DNA of 64,000 nucleotides. Origin: Chaetorhynchus papuensis. Lineage: Eukaryota > Chordata > Aves > Passeriformes > Rhipiduridae. Numbering within the stretch: position 1 is the first letter of the stretch; the number at the start of each line of letters is the position of its first letter. A model generated the notes under the pieces. The model did not search any database. It saw only the letters and a list, made by a program, of their open reading frames with translations, and was not told the DNA's origin. A program made the position numbers and the translations under genes. The stretch lies in assembly GCA_013396525.1 (NCBI GenBank), contig VWYX01000735.1, positions 1-64,000 of the forward strand. The letters are read 5' to 3'. This document shows, one piece after another, positions 1-9,849 of this stretch.

Positions 1-430
1 CCCACACCTTCAGCAGGCCGGGGCTGCCTCGAGGGGAACGAGAGCACCTTCCCTACGCCACCCCCTCGCTCCGCGGGGAGCGCGCAGCATCCTCCTGGTT
101 TTATGTCACGTTGGAAGCGCTTTGGCTCCTCCAGCCCTTTCCAGCAGCGGCCTCGGTTCTGCTCTAATTTAGCCGGTGTTAATTAGCAGTGTCTGCGCTG
201 AGGCGAGCGGTGTCGGGGGGAGCAGGAGCCCTGTCCCCGGCTGTGCCGGGGAATCGCTGCCGTGCCGGGGATGCGGAGCTCGGAGCGGGTCCCACCCGGG
301 TCACCCAGCCCCGCTGCTCCCGGAGCCGCCTCTCCCCGGCGATCCCGTGCTGCGCACGGAGGCAAACACGTTTCTATTTTAAACTCTGATCCAAGGCCAC
401 TGGCTGCCTCTCGGAGCGCGGGTGTCCTGG
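1..430. promoter_or_regulatory. CpG-island-like GC-rich segment at left edge
   Basis: CpG dinucleotides are dense here: I count roughly 39 in about 420 bases, close to the expectation for a sequence of about 65 percent GC, whereas bulk vertebrate DNA is strongly depleted. The segment may continue beyond the left edge. Such islands usually mark promoters or Polycomb-bound developmental loci. No TATA box, first exon or splice donor that I trust is visible, so a promoter role is inference. A TAATTA homeodomain core sits at about 180. Confidence 0.5.
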
Positions 431-564
431 AAATGTCACCGCAGAGCAGCGTGCTCGAGAGATTAGAGCCGTTCCAGCTCGCAAATGACAGAGGACAGTC
501 ACAGATGTTACTGTAGCCAGGGGGTCACACACAGTTGCTCAGGCTTAACTTGTTGAATTGCATT

Positions 565-584
565 AAAAAAAAAAAAAAAAAAAA
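565..584 (+). repeat. Poly-A run (20 A)
   Basis: An uninterrupted run of 20 adenines is followed by a purine-rich tail. It could be a decayed retroposon tail or plain simple repeat. The upstream bases show no retroposon body that I recognise and I could not find target-site duplications. Confidence 0.8.
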
Positions 585-2053
585 GAAGGAAAAGGGGCAA
601 ATGCTGAAAGACTCTGAGCAGCTGTGACTTTGCTTTGGTTTTATCTCAGACAGATAGATCTCCTTTCCTTCATAACAACCGGTAGCCATTATAAGCCTTG
701 GAGAGATGGCTTTAAATAACTGGAATCGATTCCGGGGCCAAGACCTGGTTAATATTTCCAGCCTTGCTGTGTGCAGAGCAGTGGAAGGGTTAACTCCAGG
801 ATCAGCCTGGTGGGTGTGAGGCTCGAAGAACCTCTGCTCCAGCAGCACTGCCGGTATTTCCAGAGCAGACTCACACCGTGGGATGCTGCCATCTTTATGC
901 ACCTCATTTGAGGGCTGCTGATTTGCAGACAGCGAGAACCCAGCGGCTTTTACATTTTTACGAAACCAGGTGCTTTTAAGACGTACCTTTAAAATCAAAA
1001 TCCGTCTTAAATCACCGCTGAGAGTCTTGGCTGGTGTCTAATTGTGCTTCTGGGCACTCGCTCTGAGGAGCAGCCCCAGCCCTGGCCTAGATCAGCAGGC
1101 AGTGGCACGCATCCCTCACGCTAATGGGCTGCTCCTGGCTGTGCTGGGGAGAGGCACAGGGAAGGGCTGGCCAAAAGTGCCGAGATGCACTGAAAAAAAC
1201 CCCCAAAATAACAATCAGGTGCGACTGCAGCTCCAGCCCGAACGCTCGGCGTTAATCATTCGCTCCTTTTCTGGGCTCGCATCTGCTCTGCACTTCTGAG
1301 CGGTTCTGGTGCTCTGGAAAAGCAAAGTACAGACAAGCTGGAATCTCTGATCAGCCCCGAATTCGTGGGGTTTGAGCCAATCCTGCCCAGGCAGGGGGAA
1401 CCCGGCGTTGGTCAGGGCCTGCCCGAGGAAAGCCAGGCAGAGGAAGAGACAGAAATCACCTGGATATTGGATTTTTTCTAAGCAAAAGCTGGAATCGAGC
1501 ACAAGAGCCAAGCACTGCTCTACCAAGACAAGTTCAGACCTAGAGCTGGGCCCTGGGCCTGCGCTGGTGGCGCTTTCATCCTGCCCTGCCTTGGCTTCCC
1601 CGGGATGACTTTGTTCTGTCAGATGTGGCTTCTAATTACGAGCCCTCCAAGTGCCATTAGCGGTTTGACTGAGGGGAAATTGAGCCGTATAAACAGCACC
1701 ACTTCACCATCCTCTGTTTATGTTAGGCTGGATTTCCCTTTTGATATTTATTGAGGGAGACGTGGATTTGTTTGAAGATTCGGCTGGACTTGTTAAGGTT
1801 TTACTGGAGGAAGGAGTTCAGCCACTGGAATTGCCACGGGCAGCGTGGCAGTGCTGGGGCAGGACAGCTCCTCACGCTCAGGAAGCTCTGGGTGTGCAGG
1901 GCAATGCAGGAAGGGCAATAAGGCCTCGTTGTTTGTGAGTGTTACGTTTGAAAAAGTCACTTTTTTAGATATTCTTAGAAGGAAAACTCTTTTTTCCCCC
2001 CATGGGGAGGAATTTGTATTTTCAGCTGAAAATAAAAGCAACTAGTTGTGGTA

Positions 2054-2072
2054 AAAGGTGAGAGACACCTTT
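2054..2072. promoter_or_regulatory. Inverted repeat of AGGTG/CACCT boxes next to TAATTA
   Basis: Two 7-base arms (AAAGGTG and CACCTTT) are separated by five bases and followed directly by a TAATTA core. Paired CACCT boxes are the classical target of ZEB-family zinc-finger homeodomain repressors, and AGGTG is also a T-box half site. The arrangement is visible; binding is inferred. Confidence 0.35.
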
Positions 2073-2929
2073 AATTAAATGATGAGAAACACAAATTCTC
2101 TCCATTGTAGGAAGCAGTTTTTGGTCAGCTGCAGGAACAGGGGGTGTCCTGTGAGAACTCAGACAAGCTGAATTTATCAGCTGCAGCCTCGAGGATGAAA
2201 AGGGGGAGGCCAAGGGCACGAGACACCGCACAGGATGCAGAGATGAGGAGAACACTGGGCAATTCCCCAGCAGAGAACGCCTCAGGCTGATCCAAGGTGG
2301 GATCAGTGCTCTGCACTGACAAAACCCCAGGCTTAAGAGCTTATCCAAGTGGGAACCCCAGAGCCAAGTGCCTGATCCCCAGCACCTCTCTGGGAAGCTC
2401 CGAGTGCCAAGTGGAGACTGGAAGTGCAATTGTGGGGAGTCAGAATCGCTTCCCACCCGGGTTTGGATCAGGGCAAGCTGCCCCGGAACCCGCGGGCTCC
2501 CAAAGCAGCTGGCAGACAACAAGTGCTGAGCGAGGAACTACCAGAGCTTCTCAGCGCTTGCTGTGAGTCCCAGAGCTCTTGAGACGGTGTGAAGGAGCCT
2601 CCTGCCCTCAGCCTTCCCCTCAGCCTTGCCCTCAGCCCGGGGACCGCTCTGTTCCACGGCGATGGAATTTGGAAACTCCTGAGCAGCTGCAGGGTTTTTA
2701 CCGAATTCCGCAGGAACTGCATGGGCCCGATCCCAGCTCAGGGGATGGGGATTCAGGGGAAGGAAGGACTGAACCTCTCTGGGTTTGGTTCGGGCTCTGC
2801 AGCTGCCAGCAGAGAATCCTTTCTCTGCAGAGGTTGTTGGCACAGCAGCCCGTCCTCCGGGCAGTGCTGGGTGGAAAGGAGCAGAACAAAGGGCTAAAGT
2901 GAGTCCCTACTGTTTTTTGCCCACTCTCA

Positions 2930-3480
2930 CCGGGCTTGGCCGCCCCCACAACGCGCCACCAAAAGCAAGACCCGATTATTTCCAATCAGGAGGTTGCAAC
3001 GCGGGCTGGGGAGGCGAAAGCTGCGGTTTAATCGAAAGCAGCAGCCCCCATCCAGCGATGCCTGCAGAGCTGCTCGGGCTCAGCCCGGCCCCGCAGGCTC
3101 CGCAGCTCCATCCCTCTCCCTCCCCGGCCACCCCCTGCTCACGCAGGGCGCTGCAATTACTCACGTCTGACAGCCCAGCCTGGGAAGTTCAAAGCGCTCC
3201 CCACCTGGTATTTCTCTTTTACGAGCTCGCAACTACAAAGTGCGACTTTGGGAATGTTTTAACCTCTCTTTCCCACACGCCCGAGTGTTCCCGTGCTCGC
3301 CTCCCTCTCGCCCCAGCTTTTGTTCCGCTGGGTACGGCTGAGATAATTCAGATAAGGGGGACGGGACAGGAAAGAGCTGCTCAGGACTGGCGCTCCGCTG
3401 AGTTTAAAAGAAGCCACGCTGGATTAATTGGACGCCTGGGAGATTTTCAGTGCCCAGAACATCCCCCAGAACCCGAGGTT
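2930..3480. promoter_or_regulatory. CpG-island-like segment
   Basis: About forty CpGs fall in 550 bases, near the number expected from composition, so the segment is not CpG-depleted. A 293-codon ORF (2785-3666, plus strand) crosses it. The predicted protein has no recognisable domain and mixes low-complexity proline/serine stretches, so it is probably a by-product of GC content. A promoter, possibly of a non-coding RNA, is possible but no transcript structure can be seen. Confidence 0.45.
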
Positions 3481-3689
3481 CTGTTCACCGAGGACTGGGA
3501 TGATGGGGATACAGCCCAGGGTCCGTTTGCAGAGCTTCTGGAAGCTGCTCTGGTGGCTCTGCAGGGTTGCAGGGATGTGTGCCTGGAGGTGCTGCAGCAC
3601 AGGAGGTTTGTTCTGTGTGGACCCAGCCGCTGCTTTGCTGCATTTCACATCTCCCCAAGTAAATAAATGAAGAGCCTCCACTTTCCCTG

Positions 3690-3870
3690 CACGCCGCAGT
3701 GTGTGTACATGAGTGCTATTTCCCCTATCAGATTCCTGTACAAAAACTGCTGTCAGGCTATTAATAATCTGGAAAAACACCTTGAAACTTGACTCAATGA
3801 GGGCACATTGCAAATGGGCTCTAATGGCTTTTATTCCTCATCTCTGTCACCTCAGATCTAATCTGCCGTT
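3690..3870. promoter_or_regulatory. AT-rich candidate conserved non-coding element
   Basis: This compact AT-balanced island lies immediately downstream of a CpG-rich segment. It contains ATTAATAATC, AATCTGG and repeated CTAAT/TTAAT-type homeodomain half sites, and has no low-complexity decay. The texture resembles conserved enhancers near developmental genes. Conservation itself cannot be tested from one sequence. Confidence 0.35.
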
Positions 3871-5600
3871 TTCTCATTTTTTATCCTCTCTGGCCCCCTC
3901 AAAAGTCACCCAGCAGCTCTTCCCTCAGTGCAGGGAGGCAGTGAGGGGTCAGCAGGGGGTTGTGGACGGGGAAAGGTCAGGGGCATCAGGCAGAGTGGAA
4001 ATGACACTGGATCCTGATTTTTTTCCTCTGTTTTGGGGCCACCTGTGCATTTTTAGTGGAAACAACCAAATCTCTGCAGCCTCTGTCCCTGTGCTTGAGC
4101 TCACACCCCTCGTGCTGAGTTTGGTGTGGAACATTTGCCTGAAGAAAGCAGAGGAACCAAAGGCTGCTGAGATCCTTCTCCCCTGGGAAAATGAGAGCAG
4201 GAGAGGGAGAGGACACTGCAGAGCCTTACACGGCACTCGTGACCTGTGGCCACACTTTTGAACATTCACATAATCCAGAGTTCTTAATTAGATATCACTA
4301 CATTTTTTTTTTAATTAGGTGGCATTCCTGGGTATCTAATTACCTTTAAAACAATGGTCTCGGGAACCCGGGGGGAAAGGCAGCAGGCAGCTCCTGACAG
4401 AAGTTGTTCAGTGTGTGATTCTCAGAGAGAAGCCACAAGTCCCTTTTCCCCTCAGCCACCTCGGCATCACAATCTGTTTAGGAGTTCCTTCTCCTCTGTT
4501 TTATTTGGTTATGCAAACATTAATTTAAGGAATATTTCTCAAGCCTCCTGTGGGAATCCAACCCAATTTCCAGAGACAGAGCACGTGCAGAAATGACTAA
4601 CATTTCTCTTTGAGGAGGGGAGGAGATTTAAGGCTTTTGACTCAAGGTTTTTTTCCCCCTCTTTCTTCTCCTTTCTTCTAAGTATCTCTTTATTCATCAC
4701 TTTAATTACCTAATCGTAAATTTCTTTAGGGGGTTACTTAGAAGGAAAATTAGCATCAAAGCTTGGCAGTAAATTCAGGGGCTTTTGGAGCAGGTCCAAG
4801 CTGTTTCACCTGTGATTAATTAGATGATTTTTTTTCTTTAAGTGCCAGAGGGCTGCTGAGGTCTTTAAGCAGTTACATGACTGCTGGCAGCTCAGGAATT
4901 ATGATTGATGCTCTGGGCTGGCATTTAGGACTTCTGCTTCTCTTTGGTGCTTGCCTGGAGAAGGGAGAACACCAGAGCAGCTCCAGAGCTGGAACAAAGG
5001 GCTCGGGGCTGGCCAGAGCAGTCCGAGCTCTCCCACAGGAGGGAAGGCACTGGGACCATTTCACTGCTGGCATTCCACAGGATCCAGAGGAGGGAAAGGG
5101 GGAAAGAAGCTCCTCCTGCTCAGATTATGTCCTACAGAATATCAAGCTACAGCAGGACTTCTCTTTAAAGCTTTCTTTAAAGAATGGGCCGAGTCAAGGA
5201 TGCAAACGAGAGGAAAACAGGACTAAAGCTTTAACCTCAACCCTGAAACTTGCAAAAAAAAAAAAGACTTAAAAATCCGTTTCTCACGTGTCTGGGGTTT
5301 ATCTCAGCAGAGGAAAAGCATCTTCCAGACCAGAAATGCAGCACCCGAGCTCGGAGGGGCAGGGACTGTTCCTGCTCTGACACAACAAGTGTTGGAGCTC
5401 GCTCAGAGACTAAACCTGAGCCCTGCCCCACACCCAGGAGAGCTCTGCAGCCCAGGACTGTGCAGATCACCCAGCCACGGGGCACACGCTCTGTACCTCG
5501 GTGGTTTCTGCATTTCTGGCCCAAACAATGCAGGAGACTCTGAAGATTCCCAGGTGGCAGCTCCAGGGAGCGCTCGCAGGCACCCACACACAGAGCTCTC
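3870..5600. other. Non-coding stretch with homeodomain-rich patches
   Basis: AT-rich patches at 4260-4350, 4490-4560 and 4680-4900 contain TAATTA cores at about 4285, 4312, 4338, 4703 and 4814. The remainder is GC-balanced sequence with only short overlapping ORFs. A 131-codon ORF (4877-5272) begins with a hydrophobic stretch but ends in a poly-A run and has no recognisable domain; I do not call it a gene. Confidence 0.4.
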
Positions 5601-5623
5601 TCCCACACCTTTGCTTTTCACAG

Positions 5624-5730
5624 CTCGTGACAACAGAGATTATTCCTTGCTGGAAGAATGTGGCATTGTTGACATTAAAAAAAAGGCAAAACAGGCCTTT
5701 GCTTTGCTTGAACAGCACAGGCTCTCTTGA
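5624..5730 (+). CDS. Low-confidence candidate terminal exon
   Basis: A pyrimidine-rich tract ending in CAG at 5623 resembles a 3' splice site. The frame after it stays open to a TGA at 5728-5730 and reads as a hydrophilic, charged peptide with DNRDYSLLEECGIVDIKKK near its start and a leucine-rich end. I do not recognise the protein. The frame is also open upstream, and an open stretch of this length is common by chance, so a conserved non-coding island is just as likely. Confidence 0.12.
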
Positions 5731-5900
5731 TCAGCTGTCTGAGGTGCCTCAGCTGTACAAAGCATTTAAACCTGTCTAACATCAAAAAGTAAGGTAAGAC
5801 AAGTCACTTTGATGCTCCAGAGCACATGCCTAACATGATTATTGCAGCATCTTCCTGGTGATAATGGAATTATGCAAAGGAGGCCTTGACCCATTAATGC
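5635..5900. promoter_or_regulatory. AT-rich candidate conserved non-coding element
   Basis: An AT-richer island follows GC-rich DNA and overlaps the weak exon candidate at 5624. It includes TGATTATTG, TAATGG and ATTAATG homeodomain-like sites. Function is inferred only from texture. Confidence 0.25.
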
Positions 5901-7050
5901 TTTTACCTTTCTTAGGATTTCTCTGCCTGTTCCCTCCTTCCCGAGCAGCAGAACTGCTGGCTCAGGCAGAGCAGCTGAACAAAGGCTGCGAGGCAGAGGA
6001 GTCACCTGTGAACAGCTTTTGGTGTTTCTTGCAGTTTTCTCAGTGCAAAATGCCCTGGCACTGCACAAAATCTGCTTAATACCAGAACACAGAGGCCCAG
6101 GCACGTGTGGTTACCTAAAGCAAGCAAACAGTAAGGAAGAAAAAGGGGGTGTCACCCCCTCTGTGCCCTGCTCGGGCAGAATTGTGGCTGGAAACAAGGG
6201 AAGGTTCAGATGGTGACAACGGAGAAACCCTGCAGGACCTGGGTGTGAGGATCCTCTGTAGTCAGAGGCTACAAACCCTGCCCAGGCTTTTCCCTCCAGA
6301 TTCCAGCTCTCCTTGTGTTTACAATACCCCGTGCTAAGGCCTGGCCTGAGACCCTGCTGCTGCAGCTTGGCCGGCCAGAGGGCGAACAGAGCCCGGTGCA
6401 CAAATTCTCATCTAAGTTTGCACAACCAGTGGGTGATTTTAGGCCCAAAAGCTCCTACCAGGAGCTCAGCTGACTGCCTTGGCTCCGGCTCAGGCCTGCA
6501 AAGGGCTGGCAGGGGGAGAGCTGAACGATTCCTCCGTGTTCTGTGTGCTCCAGGCGTGGCTCACCGAGTCCTGCTCGCAATCTGTCCCGAGCTGCAAACG
6601 CACGCTCGCTCTGTCCCGGGGAGGATGAGTCCAACACATCAATGCTCAGGCCTGGATCCAAACCCCAGGATTTGTGCTGCCTTCCCCAGCACAGACACGT
6701 TTCCATCTGGAGCTCTGCTCCAAGGTTTTTCTCCGGCTTCTCTCTCGTGCTGTTGAGGGGAGCTCCTGAGTGCCCCACGCTGACCCAGCCCTCGCTGCTT
6801 GGGCTGGCAGGGATGCAGGGATGCAGTTCCATGCCCGTGTGCAGAGCTGGGATGCAGCTGGGCACCTCACCCAGCTGTGCAGAGCTGGCACCAGAGCCAG
6901 GGCTTTGCCTCTTTTCTTTCCCCTCAAGAGGGAAAGTGCCAGCCCAGCTCTGCCCATTCCCCCTGGGCAGGAAAGCTCCTGGAGCATCCCCTTGAAACAA
7001 AGCCTTTCTTCCCCTCTTTTCCTGTCTAAACCAGAAAAAAAGGACCAAGA
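5900..7050. other. Non-coding GC-rich stretch
   Basis: Several overlapping ORFs up to 197 codons occur on both strands, none with a recognisable domain. Serine, proline and alanine dominate, as expected from chance translation of GC-rich DNA. No repeat family was recognised. Confidence 0.5.
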
Positions 7051-7320
7051 CCTTATCCCTGAGCTTCGGGAATCTGTTAATTGGCTCCCCAGTAAAATTA
7101 CAGCGCCTCTGCTGCCTGATAATGATTGTAAATGACAGGGACTATCAGGTTTACCTTGTGATGTCCCTGGGGAGCTTGCAGTTAGTTTAGTCTGAACTCT
7201 GCGTCAGCTGTTTGGGTTCCTTTCTTCTCGGCATGTGGTATCTGGACTCAAGCTGCAGCCTTTCAAACCTAATTAGTGTTAGGGGAAAGAGAGGGAGAAA
7301 AAACACCAAACACCATCACT
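7050..7320. promoter_or_regulatory. AT-rich candidate conserved non-coding element
   Basis: The island includes GTTAATTGG, GATAATGATTG and a nearly symmetric CCTAATTAGTGTTAGG at about 7268. These are homeodomain-type sites in an otherwise unremarkable non-repetitive block. Regulatory role is inferred. Confidence 0.35.
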
Positions 7321-7754
7321 CTCCTCGCTCAGCTGACTCGGTAATGTACAGGCAGGGCCTGATTTATGGGACAAGTTCAGGGGGATTTTTCATTTGGCCT
7401 TTTTCTTTTTTGTTTCTTTCATGCTTATCAATCCAGTGTCTTCGGCTCAAACTGCAAAAAACCTGAATTTTGGCGTGCTGGAGTCTCTGAGCTCTGGGAA
7501 GTTCTGCAGAGAATATTGAGGCTCAGTGGTTGGGTCTGTTCTGTGCAGAGCTCAGCAGAAACTCAGCTTTTTTTGCCCTTTCCCTCACAGAGCGTTTTAC
7601 TCTCCTAAATGTTTGTTCTCAGTGATACCTCCCTCACATTAATGTTCAGCCAGGTTCAAACTGCTCCCTCTGAGGAATAAGAGCACATGAGATGTTTTGG
7701 TTTCAGTGGCTGATGGCACGTGCAGAACTCTCTGGAATGGCATGCACATATTTC

Positions 7755-7880
7755 AAACAGAGCTAATTAGTCTCTGGAACAGCTGCTGAAAGATGGGACG
7801 AATCTTCTGATAGCTCAGAATCTTTAAATCAAGACTAAACGTCTCTCTAGGAGAGCTGGAGCTGCACCATCGCCGAAATC
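7755..7880 (+). mobile_element. Ancient CR1/L3-like LINE 3' fragment
   Basis: The segment reads like the conserved tail of an old amniote CR1/L3-type LINE. It has CTAATTAGTCTCTGGAACA, then a diverged spacer, then AATCTTTAAATCAAGACTAA followed by a GTCTCTCTAG stretch, in the usual order and spacing. It is heavily decayed with no ORF, and its strand follows the family's usual orientation. I matched it from memory of the family, not by a search. Very old copies like this are sometimes retained as regulatory sequence. Confidence 0.65.
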
Positions 7881-8086
7881 TTGACACGGGAAGAGTCAGT
7901 GGGCAGAGCAGGTGAGAGGAGAAGGTTCCCTCTGCCTGGAAAGTCTCCGAAATCCCACCAGGACTCTTCCATCTGCCCCTGGCGTTGCCATATCTCTCTG
8001 TGCCCTTATCTCAGTGAGTATCTTTTGGAAAAAACCCTACTGTGGTTCAAATTCAGACTGAAGACAAAAAGAGGCCTGGAGTGCCA

Positions 8087-8125
8087 CTCTCTCTCTCTCT
8101 CTCTCTCCCTCTCTCTCTCTCTCTC
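8087..8125 (+). repeat. (CT)n microsatellite
   Basis: About 39 bases of CT dinucleotides with one CCC interruption near 8107. It lies in pyrimidine-rich DNA. No gene context is visible. Confidence 0.95.
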
Positions 8126-8329
8126 AATCTCTTTCTTTTTACTCTAAAATTGTTTCCCCTGCCTGCAGTGCATCAAATAACTTCTCTCCCACCCTTCCTC
8201 TGCAGGCTCATCCCCTCCACGGAGCCACTCTGTGGGATCTGTCACCTGCATTTGCCTGAGCAAAGGACCCAGACGAGCTCGGGGAAGAATGGTGCAACTA
8301 AATCCACGCTGATCCCAAATCCTCTTACC

Positions 8330-8610
8330 AACATCTGACCACATTGTTGGGCACAGGCCTATAATGCTGTTAGAGTAATTCCCAGTCTTTTAAAGAGTCA
8401 GGAGCTATAGTCCAGGGTGATGCAGGAGTGATACAGCTGCAGGGGAATCTGCACTTTACATATTTAACAGGAGCGTGCTGAGCTCTTTAACATATCATTG
8501 CTGTACTTTTTGACATCAAAAGGATTGCATTTCCATACTTGGATGAATTAATAGGATTTGCATGTCACCCTCATTCTGTACTTTCTTTGCTGAGTTACAC
8601 TGCAGGAATT
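8330..8610. promoter_or_regulatory. Candidate conserved element with POU octamer
   Basis: A 280-base AT-rich block without repeats carries a perfect octamer ATTTGCAT at 8556-8563, a GAATTAATAGG site just upstream and TTTAAAGAG/TTTAACATA stretches. Octamers are bound by POU-class factors such as the OCT and BRN families. The block has sharp GC-rich borders. This is one of the better enhancer candidates in the window. Confidence 0.4.
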
Positions 8611-9350
8611 TGAAAGGAGGGGAAGCTGTGGAGGTGTGCTCGTGTGTGTGTGTGAGCCCTCGGGAACAACACACGGCTCCAGGATGGGTTTGAAACCGAC
8701 TTTAAAGGAGCAGCATTTCTGTGATGTGACCAGGAGATGTTTCCTTCTTCCCCAGCTGATGTTTGGTTGCAGCCCCGGGCAGCAGCATTCCTGGGAACAG
8801 CTCTGCTCACAGAGGCCAGGCCAAAATCTGCTCCTGTCACCACTGACCCTGTGCTGCTACTGAGCTCAGGAACCCACAGCTGGGTCAGGAGGGAATTCAG
8901 GGCTCACTTGAGCACCTGGGCCATGGGACAGTGCTGATTGAAATGTTCTCTGCTCATGGAGACCCCAGGAGCTGCTGAAGCAATTGGCAGTTCTGCTCCA
9001 GCCTCCAAGGGGGGACATTTCACCCACAGCTCACGTTGTGCCACCCAAATTCCTCTGCTGGTCTCATTTCGAGCTGATCCAAGTGCCCTGAGAAATTCCC
9101 AAAGGCAGCCAGAGGGGATTCTGGGCTGCTGGAGTCTCCCTCCCATGCACACACCTTGTCCCTGACACTGAGACTGCAGCAATATTGGATTTCTCCCTGT
9201 GTTCCCTGGATTTCAGCACTGGCTGGACCCAGCCCCGAGTGCCCCCGTCCTCTGCAGCAGAGCTGAGTGCTGACCATTCCTGGACAGGCTCGGAATCCTG
9301 TGCCTGAGTGAAATTTTATCCCTTCAGACAGGCCCCGCAGTGTCTGGAGT
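8610..9350. other. Non-coding stretch, nothing recognised
   Basis: GC-balanced DNA with a short TG run near 8643-8653 and only short overlapping ORFs. No repeat, RNA gene or splice-flanked ORF stood out. Confidence 0.5.
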
Positions 9351-9354
9351 TACT

Positions 9355-9440
9355 TTTGCACCGACGGCCGCAGTCATTAATTACCCTCTGGCTGATTGAC
9401 ATATCAGTGAGCAGCAGCAATGTAATACTCTCCCAACGCT
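9355..9440. promoter_or_regulatory. Candidate element with TAATTA and PBX/MEIS-type site
   Basis: Within 85 bases lie CATTAATTACC at about 9376 and TGATTGACA at 9393-9401. The latter matches the TGATTGACA core bound by PBX with MEIS/PREP partners. A homeodomain core next to a TALE-cofactor site is a typical HOX/TALE arrangement; occupancy is inferred. Confidence 0.35.
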
Positions 9441-9564
9441 GCAGCCTTCCCAGGGAAGCGTAACTGGACCTGACACACTTATCCTGGGCAGCTTATCCCT
9501 CGTTTTGTGTGCAGCCGAGTGCTGTGAAAGTGCCACCCCAGCACTCTGCCCTCGGCCCCGAGCT

Positions 9565-9601
9565 GGGAGAGGGGCAGGGTGGGGAAGGGGAGGAACGGGG
9601 G
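9565..9601 (+). other. G-quadruplex-forming motif
   Basis: Six runs of three or more G are separated by loops of one to six bases, which satisfies the usual G3+N1-7 rule several times over. The run is on the plus strand and lies about 120 bases before the candidate exon at 9723. Confidence 0.7.
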
Positions 9602-9722
9602 TCTCACAGGAGGGAGGTGGGGATGGCTGAGCCACTGCCAGCACGAGCTGAGCTGCAGCAGGGCGTGAGCCACCCGAGTGTGACGTGACGGTGGCACTGC
9701 CAGGTGCCCTCTGCTCCCGCAG

Positions 9723-9843
9723 GTTTGGTTTGAGACCTCAGAATTCGTTTACCCGTTTTGAACAAGGAAAGAAGAATCCCATCTCTACCCCTCGCGTTCT
9801 CCTGACTCGACAGAAACCCAACTGCTGCTTGTGCTGGCTCAAG
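9723..9843 (+). CDS. Low-confidence candidate internal exon
   Basis: The 121-base segment is preceded by a pyrimidine-rich tract ending in CGCAG (AG at 9721-9722) and followed by AAG/GTGAGG, a good donor. One frame is open throughout, giving about 40 residues including LRPQNSFTRFEQGKKNP and a cysteine-rich end (NCCLCWLK). I do not recognise the protein. The frame is open beyond both borders and no partner exon was found, so chance is the leading explanation. Confidence 0.12.
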
Positions 9844-9849
9844 GTGAGG

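Larger units (their letters stand above)
431..2930. other. Non-coding stretch, no gene recognised
   Basis: ORFs here are short and overlap on both strands without domains. AT-richer patches at about 640-770, 950-1050, 1620-1760 and 1930-2110 have the look of conserved non-coding sequence. A 20-base A run lies at 565-584. The 1930-2110 patch holds a TAATTA core and the AGGTG/CACCT inverted repeat listed separately. I see nothing else to assign. Confidence 0.5.

Noticed and set aside
565..584. Processed pseudogene tail
   Set aside because: No open or decayed coding sequence recognised upstream and no flanking target-site duplication seen.
2785..3666. 293-codon ORF as a protein gene
   Set aside because: No recognisable domain, low-complexity composition, located in a CpG-rich stretch where stops are rare; no splice or start context supports it.
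4877..5272. Secreted protein ORF with signal-like start
   Set aside because: Ends in a poly-A tract translated as lysines, has no domain, and overlaps equally open frames.
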